Assembly: GCF_000422905.1 (NCBI RefSeq)
Contig: NZ_AUGY01000044.1
Coordinates: 1-64,000, forward strand
From: Paenibacillus alginolyticus DSM 5050 = NBRC 15375
Lineage (GTDB): Bacteria; Bacillota; Bacilli; Paenibacillales; NBRC-103111
DNA: 64,000 nt
Direction of reading: 5' to 3'
Below the pieces are notes generated by a model. That model searched no databases, had not been told where the DNA came from, and was given only the letters and a program-made list of their open reading frames with translations. This document shows, piece by piece, positions 34,562 through 42,968 of this stretch (its first letter is position 1; every line of letters begins with the position of its first letter). Position numbers and translations under genes: made by a program.

Positions 34562-34942
34562 TTATAAAATAGTGCGTTGAAAATCTTCACCATTATATGC
34601 TCTAACCTCCGTTGAAGGGGTAGCCAGAACAAGGATCTTCCCTTTATCCAGCTCGCTTTCCAAACGACCGGCTTCCATTTCAGGCACACCCAGTGCTCTC
34701 ATTTTCGCCCGCAGCTCATCGCCGCGAGAACGGAACAGATTAGCGATCGACGTCAGCACACCCTCTTCAGCTATGGTAATCTGCTCAGCGCCCGTATAGT
34801 TTGCGACGAAATCCGTCCCCTCAGCACTATGGGTCAGCACATAAATATGCTCTCGATCAAAGCCTTCTCTATACAATTGCTGCACTTTATTCTGTGCCTC
34901 TTGAAGATTCGATGTCACACTCACTCTGGTATAAGTATTCAT
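34562..34942 (-). CDS. yflT: General stress protein 17M-like (YflT domain)
   Basis: 126 residues of the YflT/GSP17M type: TRVSVTSNLQEAQNKVQQLY, then DREHIYVLTHSAE and a helical C-terminus. In Bacillus these are sigma-B-dependent general stress proteins of unknown biochemical role. It is 45 bp downstream of the DUF1328 gene on the same strand. Both are probably transcribed from the sigma-B-like promoter at 35205-35230. Confidence 0.88.
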   Translation of the reverse strand: MNTYTRVSVTSNLQEAQNKVQQLYREGFDREHIYVLTHSAEGTDFVANYTGAEQITIAEEGVLTSIANLFRSRGDELRAKMRALGVPEMEAGRLESELDKGKILVLATPSTEVRAYNGEDFQRTIL

Positions 34943-34987
34943 GTTATTTCCTCCTCTTTGGCTATAATTTATTGGTTAGTACTTTTG

Positions 34988-35152
34988 TTAAAAGCCTCTT
35001 CGTCTTCCAAAAATCAAGGATACGACGAACATAATTAGGAATACGAAGAATAAGACTTTGGCAATCCCTACCGCTGCCGAGACAATCCCAAAAAATCCAA
35101 AAACACCGGCTACAAGCGCAATGATTAGAAACATAATTGCCCAACCTAACAT
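34988..35152 (-). CDS. DUF1328 small membrane protein
   Basis: 54 residues, two membrane helices: [20 protein letters not shown] and [17 protein letters not shown] with a GRRRGF tail. The family start is MLGWA, so I take the ATG at 35152, with AGAGGTG upstream, over the longer frame to 35173. Function unknown; often stress-associated. First gene of a probable sigma-B operon with yflT. Confidence 0.88.
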   Translation of the reverse strand: MLGWAIMFLIIALVAGVFGFFGIVSAAVGIAKVLFFVFLIMFVVSLIFGRRRGF

Positions 35153-35204
35153 AGGAAACACCTCTCTCATCATCGAATATGGGTTGTTCTTGTTATGTTA
35201 TCTA

Positions 35205-35230
35205 TTAACCACATCGCCTAGTAATGAAAC
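35205..35230 (-). promoter_or_regulatory. Sigma-B-type promoter of DUF1328-yflT
   Basis: On the minus strand GTTTCA (35230-35225), 14-bp spacer, GGTTAA (35210-35205). Same layout as the sites before the sigB operon, dps and ytxH. Confidence 0.65.
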
Positions 35231-35268
35231 ACTTTTCAACTGAAAATATGAACTCATCTATGTAATGA

Positions 35269-35829
35269 TCATCTGTTATGCTCTCTTTCAGCATGCCGTG
35301 TTAAGCCCATCTCTTCCAATCTTTCCAGCTTTTTATTTAGACGTTCGAGCAGTACCTTTAGCTCCAAATTCTCTTGTTCGGCTCGGTAATTGATCGCGAA
35401 ATCAAGGATCGCCTCCTGCTTATCTCGCGCCGCTTGACGATTCTGACTCATCAGAATAACAGGAGCCTGCAAGGCCGAAACACAAGATAAAATCAAATTA
35501 AGCAGAATGAACGGCGGCTTATCAAATGAGAAGCTCATCAGATTAATAACCATCCAGATCCCCAAGAACGCACAAAATAACACGATAAATGTCCAACTGC
35601 CGCCAAAAGAGGCAATATGATCAGCAAGGCGATCAGCCTTTGAAGACTTTTTCTCCTGCTGTTCAATCAAATGGGACTTAATATACCCTTGATATTCATT
35701 GACCATGGCCGTTATGCGATCTAGCTGGTCATTGTCCAGCTTGGTGCTCGGCTCTTTGTCCAGTTCCTGAAACAACTTCTCAGGCGTGCAATCAGCTGTA
35801 GATTTCTTCTCATCGATATCTGCTTCCAT
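35269..35829 (-). CDS. DUF1003 membrane protein
   Basis: 186 residues. A charged N-terminus of about 75 residues precedes two membrane helices (about 78-97 and 108-128, joined by SFSFDKPPF), then the hallmark MSQNRQAARDKQEA and a coiled C-terminus (LELKVLLERLNKKLERLEEM). DUF1003 proteins are of unknown function. AAGAAGGG precedes the ATG. A GTTTAA occurs upstream on the minus strand but the matching -10 is poor. Confidence 0.88.
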   Translation of the reverse strand: MEADIDEKKSTADCTPEKLFQELDKEPSTKLDNDQLDRITAMVNEYQGYIKSHLIEQQEKKSSKADRLADHIASFGGSWTFIVLFCAFLGIWMVINLMSFSFDKPPFILLNLILSCVSALQAPVILMSQNRQAARDKQEAILDFAINYRAEQENLELKVLLERLNKKLERLEEMGLTRHAEREHNR

Positions 35830-35940
35830 TCGTTTCCCTTCTTTCTGCGTGTAAATTACAATCTACTTTATATTTAAACGTTCCCCGCGGCTGATGAAAC
35901 ACCCCTTATTTTCACAACTTTAAATCCACTATCAGCATTG

Positions 35941-36030
35941 TGGGTTGGGTTGGGTTGGGTTGGGTTGGGTTGGGTTGGGTTGGGTTGGGTTGGGTTGGGT
36001 TGGGTTGGGTTGGGTTGGGTTGGGTTGGGT
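35941..36030. repeat. Pentanucleotide TGGGT repeat, 18 perfect units
   Basis: Eighteen uninterrupted TGGGT units (90 bp) followed by a G-rich tail (CGGGGGGGGCGGGGGTCGGGG). The plus strand could form stacked G-quadruplexes. Lies in the gap between the DUF1003 and CheR genes; the remainder of 35830-36192 shows no gene. Confidence 0.97.
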
Positions 36031-36192
36031 CGGGGGGGGCGGGGGTCGGGGTTGGAGGCTAAGCAATTACACGCAATCGCTCTAGTTGTACTCGCTACTG
36101 TATTCCCCCAATAATAGCTCACATAGAGTAAACTCCGCCTCCTACCATACTCAAAACAAAAAACACTCTCCAACGGAGAGTGTCCAGCCAAA

Positions 36193-37056
36193 TCATCTCT
36201 TACGATAAATGCGTTCCTGCGGCACGAAGTCATCGTATTGCACGCCTTCGGGCACGAAAAGGATGGATTCTTTTTTACCTAAGCCTAGGTATCCACCTGG
36301 AATTAAACTGCCATGAAATAGGCTGTGCACTTGCTGCTGCAGCTTCGTATCGAAATAGATCATGACATTGCGGCACAGGATGACATGGAATTCATTAAAG
36401 GAGCCGTCCGTTACGAGATTGTGCTGTGCAAACATCAGGTTTTCTTTCATCAGCGGCTGAAAATAAGCATATTGATGGTCTGTTGTATAGTACTCAGAGA
36501 AGGCTTTGGTCCCGCCGGACTCCAAGTAGTTCTTCGTATAGACTTGCATCTGCTTCAGAGGGAAAGCGCCCTTTTGCGCGCTCTCAATCGCTTTCTCATT
36601 CATATCCGTCGCATAAATCTTCGTTCTCTCAGCCAAGCCTTCTTCCTGCATCAGGATCGCCATCGCGTACACTTCTTCGCCGGTAGCGCAGCCTGCATGC
36701 CAAATCCGAATCTCCGGATACTTCCTAAGCTCGGGAACGACCTGATTGCGAAAAGCGCTGAAAAAGCTTGGATCTCTGAACATTTCTGTCACTCGGATGG
36801 ACATGTCGTTCAGTAATTGTTCCACGAAGCCGGGTTTATGCAGGACTTTTTCTAGCAGCGCTGTGATGGATGGCAGTTTCTCGGCTTTCATGCGATTGAG
36901 AATGCGCCTGCGTAAGGATGAACGCACATAATGGCGGAAATCGAACCCATACATTTGATATAAGCCTTCTAAGAGCAGATTAATCTCGATATTTTGCAGC
37001 TCATCGTAGGGCAGTTCTTCTAATTCGGAGTAATGATCCAAGGGCTGGTGAATCAA
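36193..37056 (-). CDS. rsbM: CheR-type methyltransferase, RsbM-like
   Basis: About 287 residues. An N-terminal helical CheR domain (EINLLLEGLYQMYGFDFRHY, then SSLRRRI) is followed by the SAM-binding domain (IRIWHAGCATGEEVYAMAIL, ATDMNEKAI, FHVILCRNVMIYF). It should methylate glutamates on a partner protein. It directly follows the hybrid kinase: the kinase stop TGA overlaps a TTG start (37056) with AGGTGAAG upstream, so the two are translationally coupled. An ATG at 37083 is an alternative start. In the Bacillus cereus group RsbM is a CheR-like enzyme that modifies the hybrid kinase RsbK and tunes sigma-B; the pairing here matches. Confidence 0.85.
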   Translation of the reverse strand: MIHQPLDHYSELEELPYDELQNIEINLLLEGLYQMYGFDFRHYVRSSLRRRILNRMKAEKLPSITALLEKVLHKPGFVEQLLNDMSIRVTEMFRDPSFFSAFRNQVVPELRKYPEIRIWHAGCATGEEVYAMAILMQEEGLAERTKIYATDMNEKAIESAQKGAFPLKQMQVYTKNYLESGGTKAFSEYYTTDHQYAYFQPLMKENLMFAQHNLVTDGSFNEFHVILCRNVMIYFDTKLQQQVHSLFHGSLIPGGYLGLGKKESILFVPEGVQYDDFVPQERIYRKR

Positions 37057-39836
37057 TGTTTCTTCACCTGCTTCGTCAACCATACCCGCATAAGCGAGAA
37101 TAGTTGATCCATATTCAGCGGCTTGGTGATATAGTCGGAAGCGCCGGACTCCAGACATTTCTCTTTCTCACTCTTCATAGCTTTCGCCGTAAGCGCAATG
37201 ATGGGTATATCGTGCAGCTGCAGTTGGCCGCGAATCGCTTTCATCGCATCATAGCCCCCCATAACCGGCATCATAATATCCATTAACACAAGGTCGTAGT
37301 CGGAATCTACGGATAAAAGCTCCAGGGCATGCTTGCCGTGATCAGCTATCTCCACAGTAACTCCCTTCGTCTCAAGTGCCGTGACAAGCGCGAAAACGTT
37401 GCGCGCATCATCGTCTACGAGAAGCACCCTTTTACCGTGAAACAATTGGGAATCTGAGCTTATAGGCTCAGCCATTAACTGCTCCGCCATCAAAATACTA
37501 GGTTCCGTCGAAAAGGTTACCGTGGTATCAAGTTTCAATTCCTCGCTAGCTGCTGCAATTTCCCACCGAGGATGATCGTTCTCCTGGACCTCCGGCTCCG
37601 ATTCATGTGCATTAGGCACATAGAGGGTGAACGTGCTGCCCTTATGAAGCTCACTTTTCACGACAATGGATCCACCAAGCAAACGCGTAAATTCGCGGCA
37701 TATCGATAAACCAAGTCCTGTTCCGCCGTATTGACGATTCGTTGTACCATCCACCTGCTGGAACGCTTCGAAAATAACCTGCTGCTTATCGATCGGGATA
37801 CCTATTCCGGTATCTGTAATCGAAATGGCCAGTACGGTTTCTTCCGGATCTCTATGAAGCAGCTCTTGGATACGAGAAGGGTCAGCGAGCGCAATTTTCA
37901 TGGTTACAGAGCCTTGCTCGGTAAATTTAAAAGCGTTAGATAACAGATTCTTCACGATTTGCTGCATGCGTTGGCCATCCGTCAAAATCACATTGGGCAC
38001 ATTCGGTTCCAAAATGACCTCGAAATCCAGCCCCTTCTTATCCGCTACGGGTGCAAACATTAGCTTCATCAATTGCGGAATTTCGGTCACGTTGACCTCG
38101 TCCGTCATAATTTCTATTTTACCCGCTTCTACTTTGGATAAATCAAGAATATCGTCAATCAGAGCGAGCAGATCATTGCCTGCTGCATAAACGACACGTG
38201 AATAATCCGCAACCTCCGACATTTGCATGTCACCGTTATTTTCCGCAAGCATTTGCGACAAAATCATAATGCTATTGAGCGGTGTTCGCAGCTCATGGGA
38301 CATGTTGGCCAGAAAATCGGATTTGTACCGCGAACTCGTCTGAAGCTTAAGGGAGAACTCTTCCAGCTCATCCTTCGCTTTCTTCAATTCTAACGCTTTC
38401 TGCTCCGCGAAATGGTTCTGTTCCTCTAGGAACTCATTCGTCATCCGCAGCTGTTCTTGCTGCATCTGGAGTTCTTCGGACTGTGTCTGCAGCTCTTCCG
38501 ATTGTGCCTGCAGTTCTTCCGTCAACATCTGCGACTCCGAAAGCAGACGCTCTACCTCCATTCGGCTACGTACACTTGTAATCGCCGATCCGAATTTCTC
38601 TTGCAGCGAATCGACCAACGTAAGATGCTTCGATTGGAAGGGTTGAAGGGAAGCTAACTCAATAACTGCCTCTGCTTTGCCTTCCACCATAATTGGTGCA
38701 ACCAGTAAGCTTCGAGGTGTGGAAACGCCTAAACCTGACGTGACTTTAACATGGTTCTCCGGAAGATTATCCATCAGGAAAATCCGCTTATCTACAGCAC
38801 ATTGACCCACTAAGCCTTCCCCGATTTGAAAGCTGGCAGATGAGGGATCCACCCCCGATGCCGCATACCCTGCTACTTTCACATACCGAGTCTCGCCCCC
38901 AACATGATTACGAAGGTATACAACACCATAGACAGCATCCAGCATAGGAGCTAGCTTATTCACAAAGGTTTCACTCAATTCTTTGATATCGCTAATCCCC
39001 TGATACAGGGTTGAAACTTCGGTTATATTGGTTTGAATCCAGTTCTGCTTGTCTAGGCTTGCCAGCAAATCATTCGTTGCTTCCGCCAGCACTCTTATTT
39101 CGTCATTGGTTTTCACTTCAATTCTTGCATCTAGATTCCCTTCAGCAGCTGTAATATCTCGAATTGTCTTTATGACACGATTGATCGTGCTAGTAATCGA
39201 ATTCGACAAAAATAAAGCCACCAGAACGGCAAAAATCGAAGTAATGCCCAAAACGCTAAAAAGAACAACTCTAAGATTATAGTTGCTTTTTGCTAATTGA
39301 TCGACTCTTGCAGCCGTTAACTGCTGTTCAACCCTAAGAAAGGAATCAAACTGCGTGCGCAGCTGATCCATCAATTTTCTACCTGAATTTTGTTTAAAAA
39401 AATCATTAATGGCTGCTGTATTGTTTTCTTTTTTCCACTTAACAACGTTATCGCCAGCATTCTTGATCCAGTTCTGAATCGTAGGCTTGATCTGCTCCAA
39501 GCTTTTCTGTTGGGCAGGATTATCACTTATTAATAGATTAAGCTGATTATAATTATCGAGCCACGCTCGGCTGCCGGCCTCATAAGGATTCAGGTACTGT
39601 TCGTCCCCTGTAATGACGTAGCCTCGCATCCCCGTTTCCATATCGATCATGTTTTTCTGTATATCGTTAAGGAGATCTCGCACTTCAATATCATGCGTGG
39701 ATATATAGTCTACTTCCTTCTGTAGAGAGGTTATTCGATCACTTACAACTAAGAGCGCAGCCCCTAAACATAGAATAATACAGACATATCCTAACGTAAT
39801 TTTCGTCTTTATATTGATAGGAATAGATTTAAACAT
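37053..39836 (-). CDS. rsbK: Hybrid sensor kinase CHASE3-HAMP-GAF-HisKA-HATPase-REC, RsbK-like
   Basis: 927 residues. Transmembrane helices (12-33 and 190-211) flank a CHASE3 sensor with the typical METGMRGYVITGDEQYLNPY. HAMP (about 212-265), GAF (about 285-425) and a coiled coil with repeated EELQ (430-500) follow. Then HisKA with His514 in MSHELRTPL, a HATPase domain (N box NLLSNAFKF; GGTGLGLSI), and a C-terminal receiver (about 800-920) with Asp853. This is the layout of RsbK, which in the B. cereus group phosphorylates the REC-PP2C protein RsbY. Coupled to the CheR gene; the sigB operon lies just upstream. AGGAGGC precedes the ATG. Confidence 0.9.
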   Translation of the reverse strand: MFKSIPINIKTKITLGYVCIILCLGAALLVVSDRITSLQKEVDYISTHDIEVRDLLNDIQKNMIDMETGMRGYVITGDEQYLNPYEAGSRAWLDNYNQLNLLISDNPAQQKSLEQIKPTIQNWIKNAGDNVVKWKKENNTAAINDFFKQNSGRKLMDQLRTQFDSFLRVEQQLTAARVDQLAKSNYNLRVVLFSVLGITSIFAVLVALFLSNSITSTINRVIKTIRDITAAEGNLDARIEVKTNDEIRVLAEATNDLLASLDKQNWIQTNITEVSTLYQGISDIKELSETFVNKLAPMLDAVYGVVYLRNHVGGETRYVKVAGYAASGVDPSSASFQIGEGLVGQCAVDKRIFLMDNLPENHVKVTSGLGVSTPRSLLVAPIMVEGKAEAVIELASLQPFQSKHLTLVDSLQEKFGSAITSVRSRMEVERLLSESQMLTEELQAQSEELQTQSEELQMQQEQLRMTNEFLEEQNHFAEQKALELKKAKDELEEFSLKLQTSSRYKSDFLANMSHELRTPLNSIMILSQMLAENNGDMQMSEVADYSRVVYAAGNDLLALIDDILDLSKVEAGKIEIMTDEVNVTEIPQLMKLMFAPVADKKGLDFEVILEPNVPNVILTDGQRMQQIVKNLLSNAFKFTEQGSVTMKIALADPSRIQELLHRDPEETVLAISITDTGIGIPIDKQQVIFEAFQQVDGTTNRQYGGTGLGLSICREFTRLLGGSIVVKSELHKGSTFTLYVPNAHESEPEVQENDHPRWEIAAASEELKLDTTVTFSTEPSILMAEQLMAEPISSDSQLFHGKRVLLVDDDARNVFALVTALETKGVTVEIADHGKHALELLSVDSDYDLVLMDIMMPVMGGYDAMKAIRGQLQLHDIPIIALTAKAMKSEKEKCLESGASDYITKPLNMDQLFSLMRVWLTKQVKKH

Positions 39837-39936
39837 GTTTGCCTCCTAGTACAGTTCGTAGAGAATGTTATGTTAACATCCTACTATTCTCACTATACCA
39901 CATTAAGAGAGCTAGAGAGATAGTTAGAGCTTGCTT

Positions 39937-40746
39937 CTATAATTGATCAAGTAATTGATCGAGCTCCGGATCGGATTCTGGATAAGCTAAATTCATGCTT
40001 TCCAACGCTTCTACAGCAATTTGCAAAACAGCCCAGTCTCGGTACCAGCGGTGATTAGCAGGCACGACATACCACGGAGCAGAAGCCGAGCTGCACTGCT
40101 TGAACACATCTTCATAAGCCTTCTGGTATTCGTCCCAGGACTCTCGCTCCACGAGATCATTCTTGTCGAATTTCCAACGTTTCGTTGGATCCGTTAGCCG
40201 ATTCCGCAGCTTGGCAAGTTGGAAATCCTTGGAGATATGGAGGAAAATCTTTACGATTTTCACACCGCTGCTCTCAAGCAATTTCTCGAATCGGTTAATG
40301 TGCTTGAATCGCTTCTTCGCTTCTGAATCGCTAATCCAGTTGTGTACTCGCGTTATTAGTACATCCTCATAATAAGACCTAATGAAAGCCCCTATCATTC
40401 CTTTCGCAGGCACGACTTTATGAGCTCGCCATAGGAAATCATGAGCGGCTTCCTCTTCGGTAGGCGCTTTGAAGCTGCTTACTTGAAAGCCCTGTGGATG
40501 CAATCCTCCGAGCGCACGCTTCACAACGCCGTCTTTGCCGCTGCAATCCATGCCCTGAATCACAAAAAGAACAGACTGCTTCTTCTCGGCGTAGAGGATA
40601 TTTTGCAAGGCTTCTAATCGTTCACTTAGACGCTCGATATTCGGTTCCGCCTCTTCCCGGTCGTGAAGGGCTCCAGTTTCATTAGGATCAATGCTTTCTA
40701 TGCGTACTTTTTTCCCGTATTCCAATTGAAAATGCTTGCCCGGCAT
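39937..40746 (-). CDS. ppk2: Polyphosphate kinase 2 family protein
   Basis: 269 residues of PPK2. Walker A GMDCSGKDG (65-73), the lid region KAPTEEEAAHDFLWR, RSYYEDVLI and NRFEKLL are all present. PPK2 enzymes use polyphosphate to phosphorylate nucleotides (AMP/ADP or GDP), giving NTPs when ATP is short. The gene starts 12 bp after the sigB stop codon, on the same strand, and so is part of the sigB operon. Direct inclusion of polyphosphate-driven nucleotide synthesis in a stress sigma operon is notable. No clear terminator follows. Confidence 0.9.
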   Translation of the reverse strand: MPGKHFQLEYGKKVRIESIDPNETGALHDREEAEPNIERLSERLEALQNILYAEKKQSVLFVIQGMDCSGKDGVVKRALGGLHPQGFQVSSFKAPTEEEAAHDFLWRAHKVVPAKGMIGAFIRSYYEDVLITRVHNWISDSEAKKRFKHINRFEKLLESSGVKIVKIFLHISKDFQLAKLRNRLTDPTKRWKFDKNDLVERESWDEYQKAYEDVFKQCSSASAPWYVVPANHRWYRDWAVLQIAVEALESMNLAYPESDPELDQLLDQL

Positions 40747-40758
40747 CGGGTAGCCTCC

Positions 40759-41526
40759 TTATGTGCTCTTGTTTAAAACGGTCTTCAGCTTATCTATTGC
40801 CCGCTTCTGAATTCGGGATACACTCATCTGAGAAATCCCTAATTGGTCAGCAATGTGCCGTTGCGATTGTCCTTCATGATAAATAAGACCAATAACCGTA
40901 CGTTCTTCCTCTTTCAAACAAGTCATCGCCTCTTCCAGATCCATGCGTCTCTCGAGGGTTTGATAGTCATCCGATGGACCAGCGATCATATCGCCAATCG
41001 TCGCACTATCCCCATCGCTCGTGAGCGGAGTATCCAGCGATGTATAATTATAATAATCGCGTCCTGCCAGAATCTCAATCGTTTCTTCCGAACTCAGCTC
41101 TAAATAAGCCGCAATCTCATCGATACTCGGCGAACGTTCCAACTTCACGGTTAGTTCATCCAGGGCACGCTGGACAAGCGAACCTTTCTCCTTAATTCGT
41201 CTTGGAACCTGTATGTACCAGGACTTGTCACGCAAATAATTTTTCAAATGACCGATTAAGCTTTTCATCGCATAGGCTTCAAAAGGAATCTCCATGGTGC
41301 TGTCATACTGTACAAAAAGCCGCAGCATCGACATCTGTCCAATTTGAAATAAATCATCATATAAATCAGGACGGCTCCGCGACATCTTGCCTACTGCCAT
41401 ACGAACAATGGGTTCATAGTGCAGCAGCAGCGCCGTAGCCGTCTCTTGACAAGCGGTTTCCCGGTAAATTTTCATTTTCGAATACATTTCATATAACGGT
41501 TTCGAGGATGATGCATTCGCATTCAT
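40759..41526 (-). CDS. sigB: General stress sigma factor, SigB/SigF/SigG family
   Basis: 255 residues with region 2 (YEPIVRMAVGKMSRSRPDLY, DDLFQIGQMSMLRL, and GHLKNYLRDKSWYIQVPRR), region 3, and region 4 (LKEEERTVIGLIYHEGQSQR, then QMSVSRIQKRAI). The preceding rsbV and rsbW, with ATGA overlaps, identify it as SigB rather than the sporulation factors SigF or SigG. It should be held by RsbW and released when RsbV is dephosphorylated. Its operon carries a promoter of its own type upstream of the DUF948 gene. Confidence 0.92.
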   Translation of the reverse strand: MNANASSSKPLYEMYSKMKIYRETACQETATALLLHYEPIVRMAVGKMSRSRPDLYDDLFQIGQMSMLRLFVQYDSTMEIPFEAYAMKSLIGHLKNYLRDKSWYIQVPRRIKEKGSLVQRALDELTVKLERSPSIDEIAAYLELSSEETIEILAGRDYYNYTSLDTPLTSDGDSATIGDMIAGPSDDYQTLERRMDLEEAMTCLKEEERTVIGLIYHEGQSQRHIADQLGISQMSVSRIQKRAIDKLKTVLNKST

Positions 41527-41981
41527 ACCATTTCCTCTTTTCTATTCAGCTGACCTGCCAGTTGCTTCGTCAGAATAACCTCGGTTCCTTTACCGCTATG
41601 CGTCAGTACTTGCACATCATCCATTAAAGCTTGCATCAAGAACAAACCTAGTCCCCCCACTGTCGCTTCACTGATGGATTTATGGTGCAGCGAGGCTGCT
41701 TCGGCATCTGTTTGAACGTAATTAAAACTGTTGCCCTCGTCCTTCACAGAAATTCTTAAAAAGCCGCTGCTGTGCTCAAATTGAACCTCCACGGTTCCTG
41801 ACTTGTCATGAGAGTAAGCATGCAGGATCGCATTGTTGCAAGCTTCTGCCACAGCAACTTTCATGTCTTCAATATCTTCGAAGGAAAAGCCCGCTTTGGT
41901 GGCAACGCCATATAAGGTGAGTCGAACAATATCTAGATATTCCGCCTTTGCCGGTATCGTAAGGCCAATGTATGGGCTCAT
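41523..41981 (-). CDS. rsbW: Anti-sigma-B factor, serine kinase
   Basis: 152 residues, a GHKL ATPase. N box EACNNAILHAYSHD, then SVKDEGNSFNY and GGLGLFLMQALMD (G2-like). It binds SigB, and it phosphorylates RsbV on serine. Overlaps rsbV and sigB by four bases each. About 60 percent alike by eye to the second RsbW at 43936. Confidence 0.93.
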   Translation of the reverse strand: MSPYIGLTIPAKAEYLDIVRLTLYGVATKAGFSFEDIEDMKVAVAEACNNAILHAYSHDKSGTVEVQFEHSSGFLRISVKDEGNSFNYVQTDAEAASLHHKSISEATVGGLGLFLMQALMDDVQVLTHSGKGTEVILTKQLAGQLNRKEEMV

Positions 41982-42349
41982 ATGATTTCTTCTTTCCTTT
42001 CTGTACCACCTTGGTTTTGACTTTGGTCTTCACGATCTACCAAATAGCGGGCAATGCCAGTTAGCTCGAATAATCGCTGTATTTTGGCAGGGATGTGATG
42101 TATACGAAAGACTGCCTTCATCGCAGCTCGCACTTTAAGCACGGAGACAATCATACCAATTCCGGTACTGTCAATATAACGCAACTCTTTTAAATCCAAC
42201 GTTAGAATCTCATTTCCTTTTTGAACGACCGAGTCCAGCACAGTAGCCAGCTCCGATGCAGCTGATAAATCGAGCTCTCCGCTTAAGTATATAATATTTT
42301 CTTTCCCATTCGATTGTTTGTAGACAGTAAATTTACGTATAGCGTTCAC
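41978..42349 (-). CDS. rsbV: Anti-anti-sigma factor
   Basis: 123 residues, a STAS domain with ISYL-type strands, SGELDLSAA and the phosphorylation motif YIDSTGIGM (Ser61). Dephosphorylated RsbV traps RsbW and frees SigB. Start GTG at 42349 with GAGGGG. It has a charged C-terminal tail (DREDQSQNQGGTERKEEII). Follows the DUF948 gene by 14 bp. Confidence 0.93.
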   Translation of the reverse strand: MNAIRKFTVYKQSNGKENIIYLSGELDLSAASELATVLDSVVQKGNEILTLDLKELRYIDSTGIGMIVSVLKVRAAMKAVFRIHHIPAKIQRLFELTGIARYLVDREDQSQNQGGTERKEEII

Positions 42350-42363
42350 AAGATGACCCCTCT

Positions 42364-42810
42364 CTATTTCATAGCACCGGCTTGCGGTGATTTTTTAGTT
42401 TTCATTTTTTGCAGCATTTCATACGAGATGGCAGCTCCTTGCAAAATCGTCTTCCATTTCGTACTAAGCGGCTGCGTATGTTTAACCGCTGAGACTAGGC
42501 TCGTGGCTGATTGTTTCACCGACGATGTTAACTCGTGAATCACTTGCCCTACATCATGAACCGAGCTGAACAGATGATTAAGCTTGGACAGCTTCCCACG
42601 CACATCTATGGCCATCTCATTGGTATTGAGAATAACGTCCTGTACTTCCGCACTGATCTGTGCGACTTCATTCTTCATTTGGCCCATCGTTAATGTGATC
42701 TCATCTAATGAATGTTTAAGTGATTTCAAAGTTTGAATCAAATAGAAGACAAGGAACACAAACGCAACGGCTGCAATGATCGCACTAATTTGTACCAACA
42801 TTTCAATCAC
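42364..42810 (-). CDS. DUF948 (YtxG-like) membrane-anchored stress protein
   Basis: 148 residues: one N-terminal transmembrane helix (about 7-27, IIAAVAFVFLVFYLI), then a long helical region (SLDEITLTMGQMKNEVAQIS onwards) as in DUF948/YtxG. YtxG and YtxH are sigma-B general stress proteins in Bacillus. First gene of the rsbV-rsbW-sigB-ppk2 operon, 26 bp after the -10 of a sigma-B-type promoter. Confidence 0.87.
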   Translation of the reverse strand: MIEMLVQISAIIAAVAFVFLVFYLIQTLKSLKHSLDEITLTMGQMKNEVAQISAEVQDVILNTNEMAIDVRGKLSKLNHLFSSVHDVGQVIHELTSSVKQSATSLVSAVKHTQPLSTKWKTILQGAAISYEMLQKMKTKKSPQAGAMK

Positions 42811-42835
42811 CCCTATCTGCTTAATTACTTATTGT

Positions 42836-42861
42836 TTACCCCCGTTCTTGGCATCTGAAAC
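42836..42861 (-). promoter_or_regulatory. Sigma-B-type promoter of the sigB operon
   Basis: On the minus strand GTTTCA (42861-42856), 14-bp spacer, GGGTAA (42841-42836). Close to the Bacillus sigma-B consensus GTTTAA-N12/14-GGGTAT. Positive autoregulation is implied. Confidence 0.8.
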
Positions 42862-42897
42862 AATGGTTGCAGAAAATTTCAAGTTTCTTTCCTTTTT

Positions 42898-42923
42898 GTT
42901 TCAAGCGGAATATGGCAGGGTAC
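42898..42923 (+). promoter_or_regulatory. Sigma-B-type promoter of dps
   Basis: GTTTCA (42898-42903), 14-bp spacer, GGGTAC (42918-42923), 45 bp before the dps ATG. Divergent from the sigB-operon promoter, 36 bp away. Confidence 0.8.
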
Positions 42924-42968
42924 TTATACGTATGCACAACTATACTTAATAAGTGGAGGGATTTTACA

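Noticed and set aside
35830..35880. Sigma-B promoter before DUF1003 (GTTTAA)
   Set aside because: The -35 is good but no acceptable GG(G/T)TA element lies at a 12-14 bp spacing.
35874..36233. Asn-Pro-Thr-Gln repeat protein on the minus strand
   Set aside because: It is the reverse reading of the TGGGT repeat and overlaps the end of the CheR gene; no start signal.
36325..36816. 163-codon plus-strand frame
   Set aside because: Antisense to the CheR-type methyltransferase, which has all catalytic motifs.
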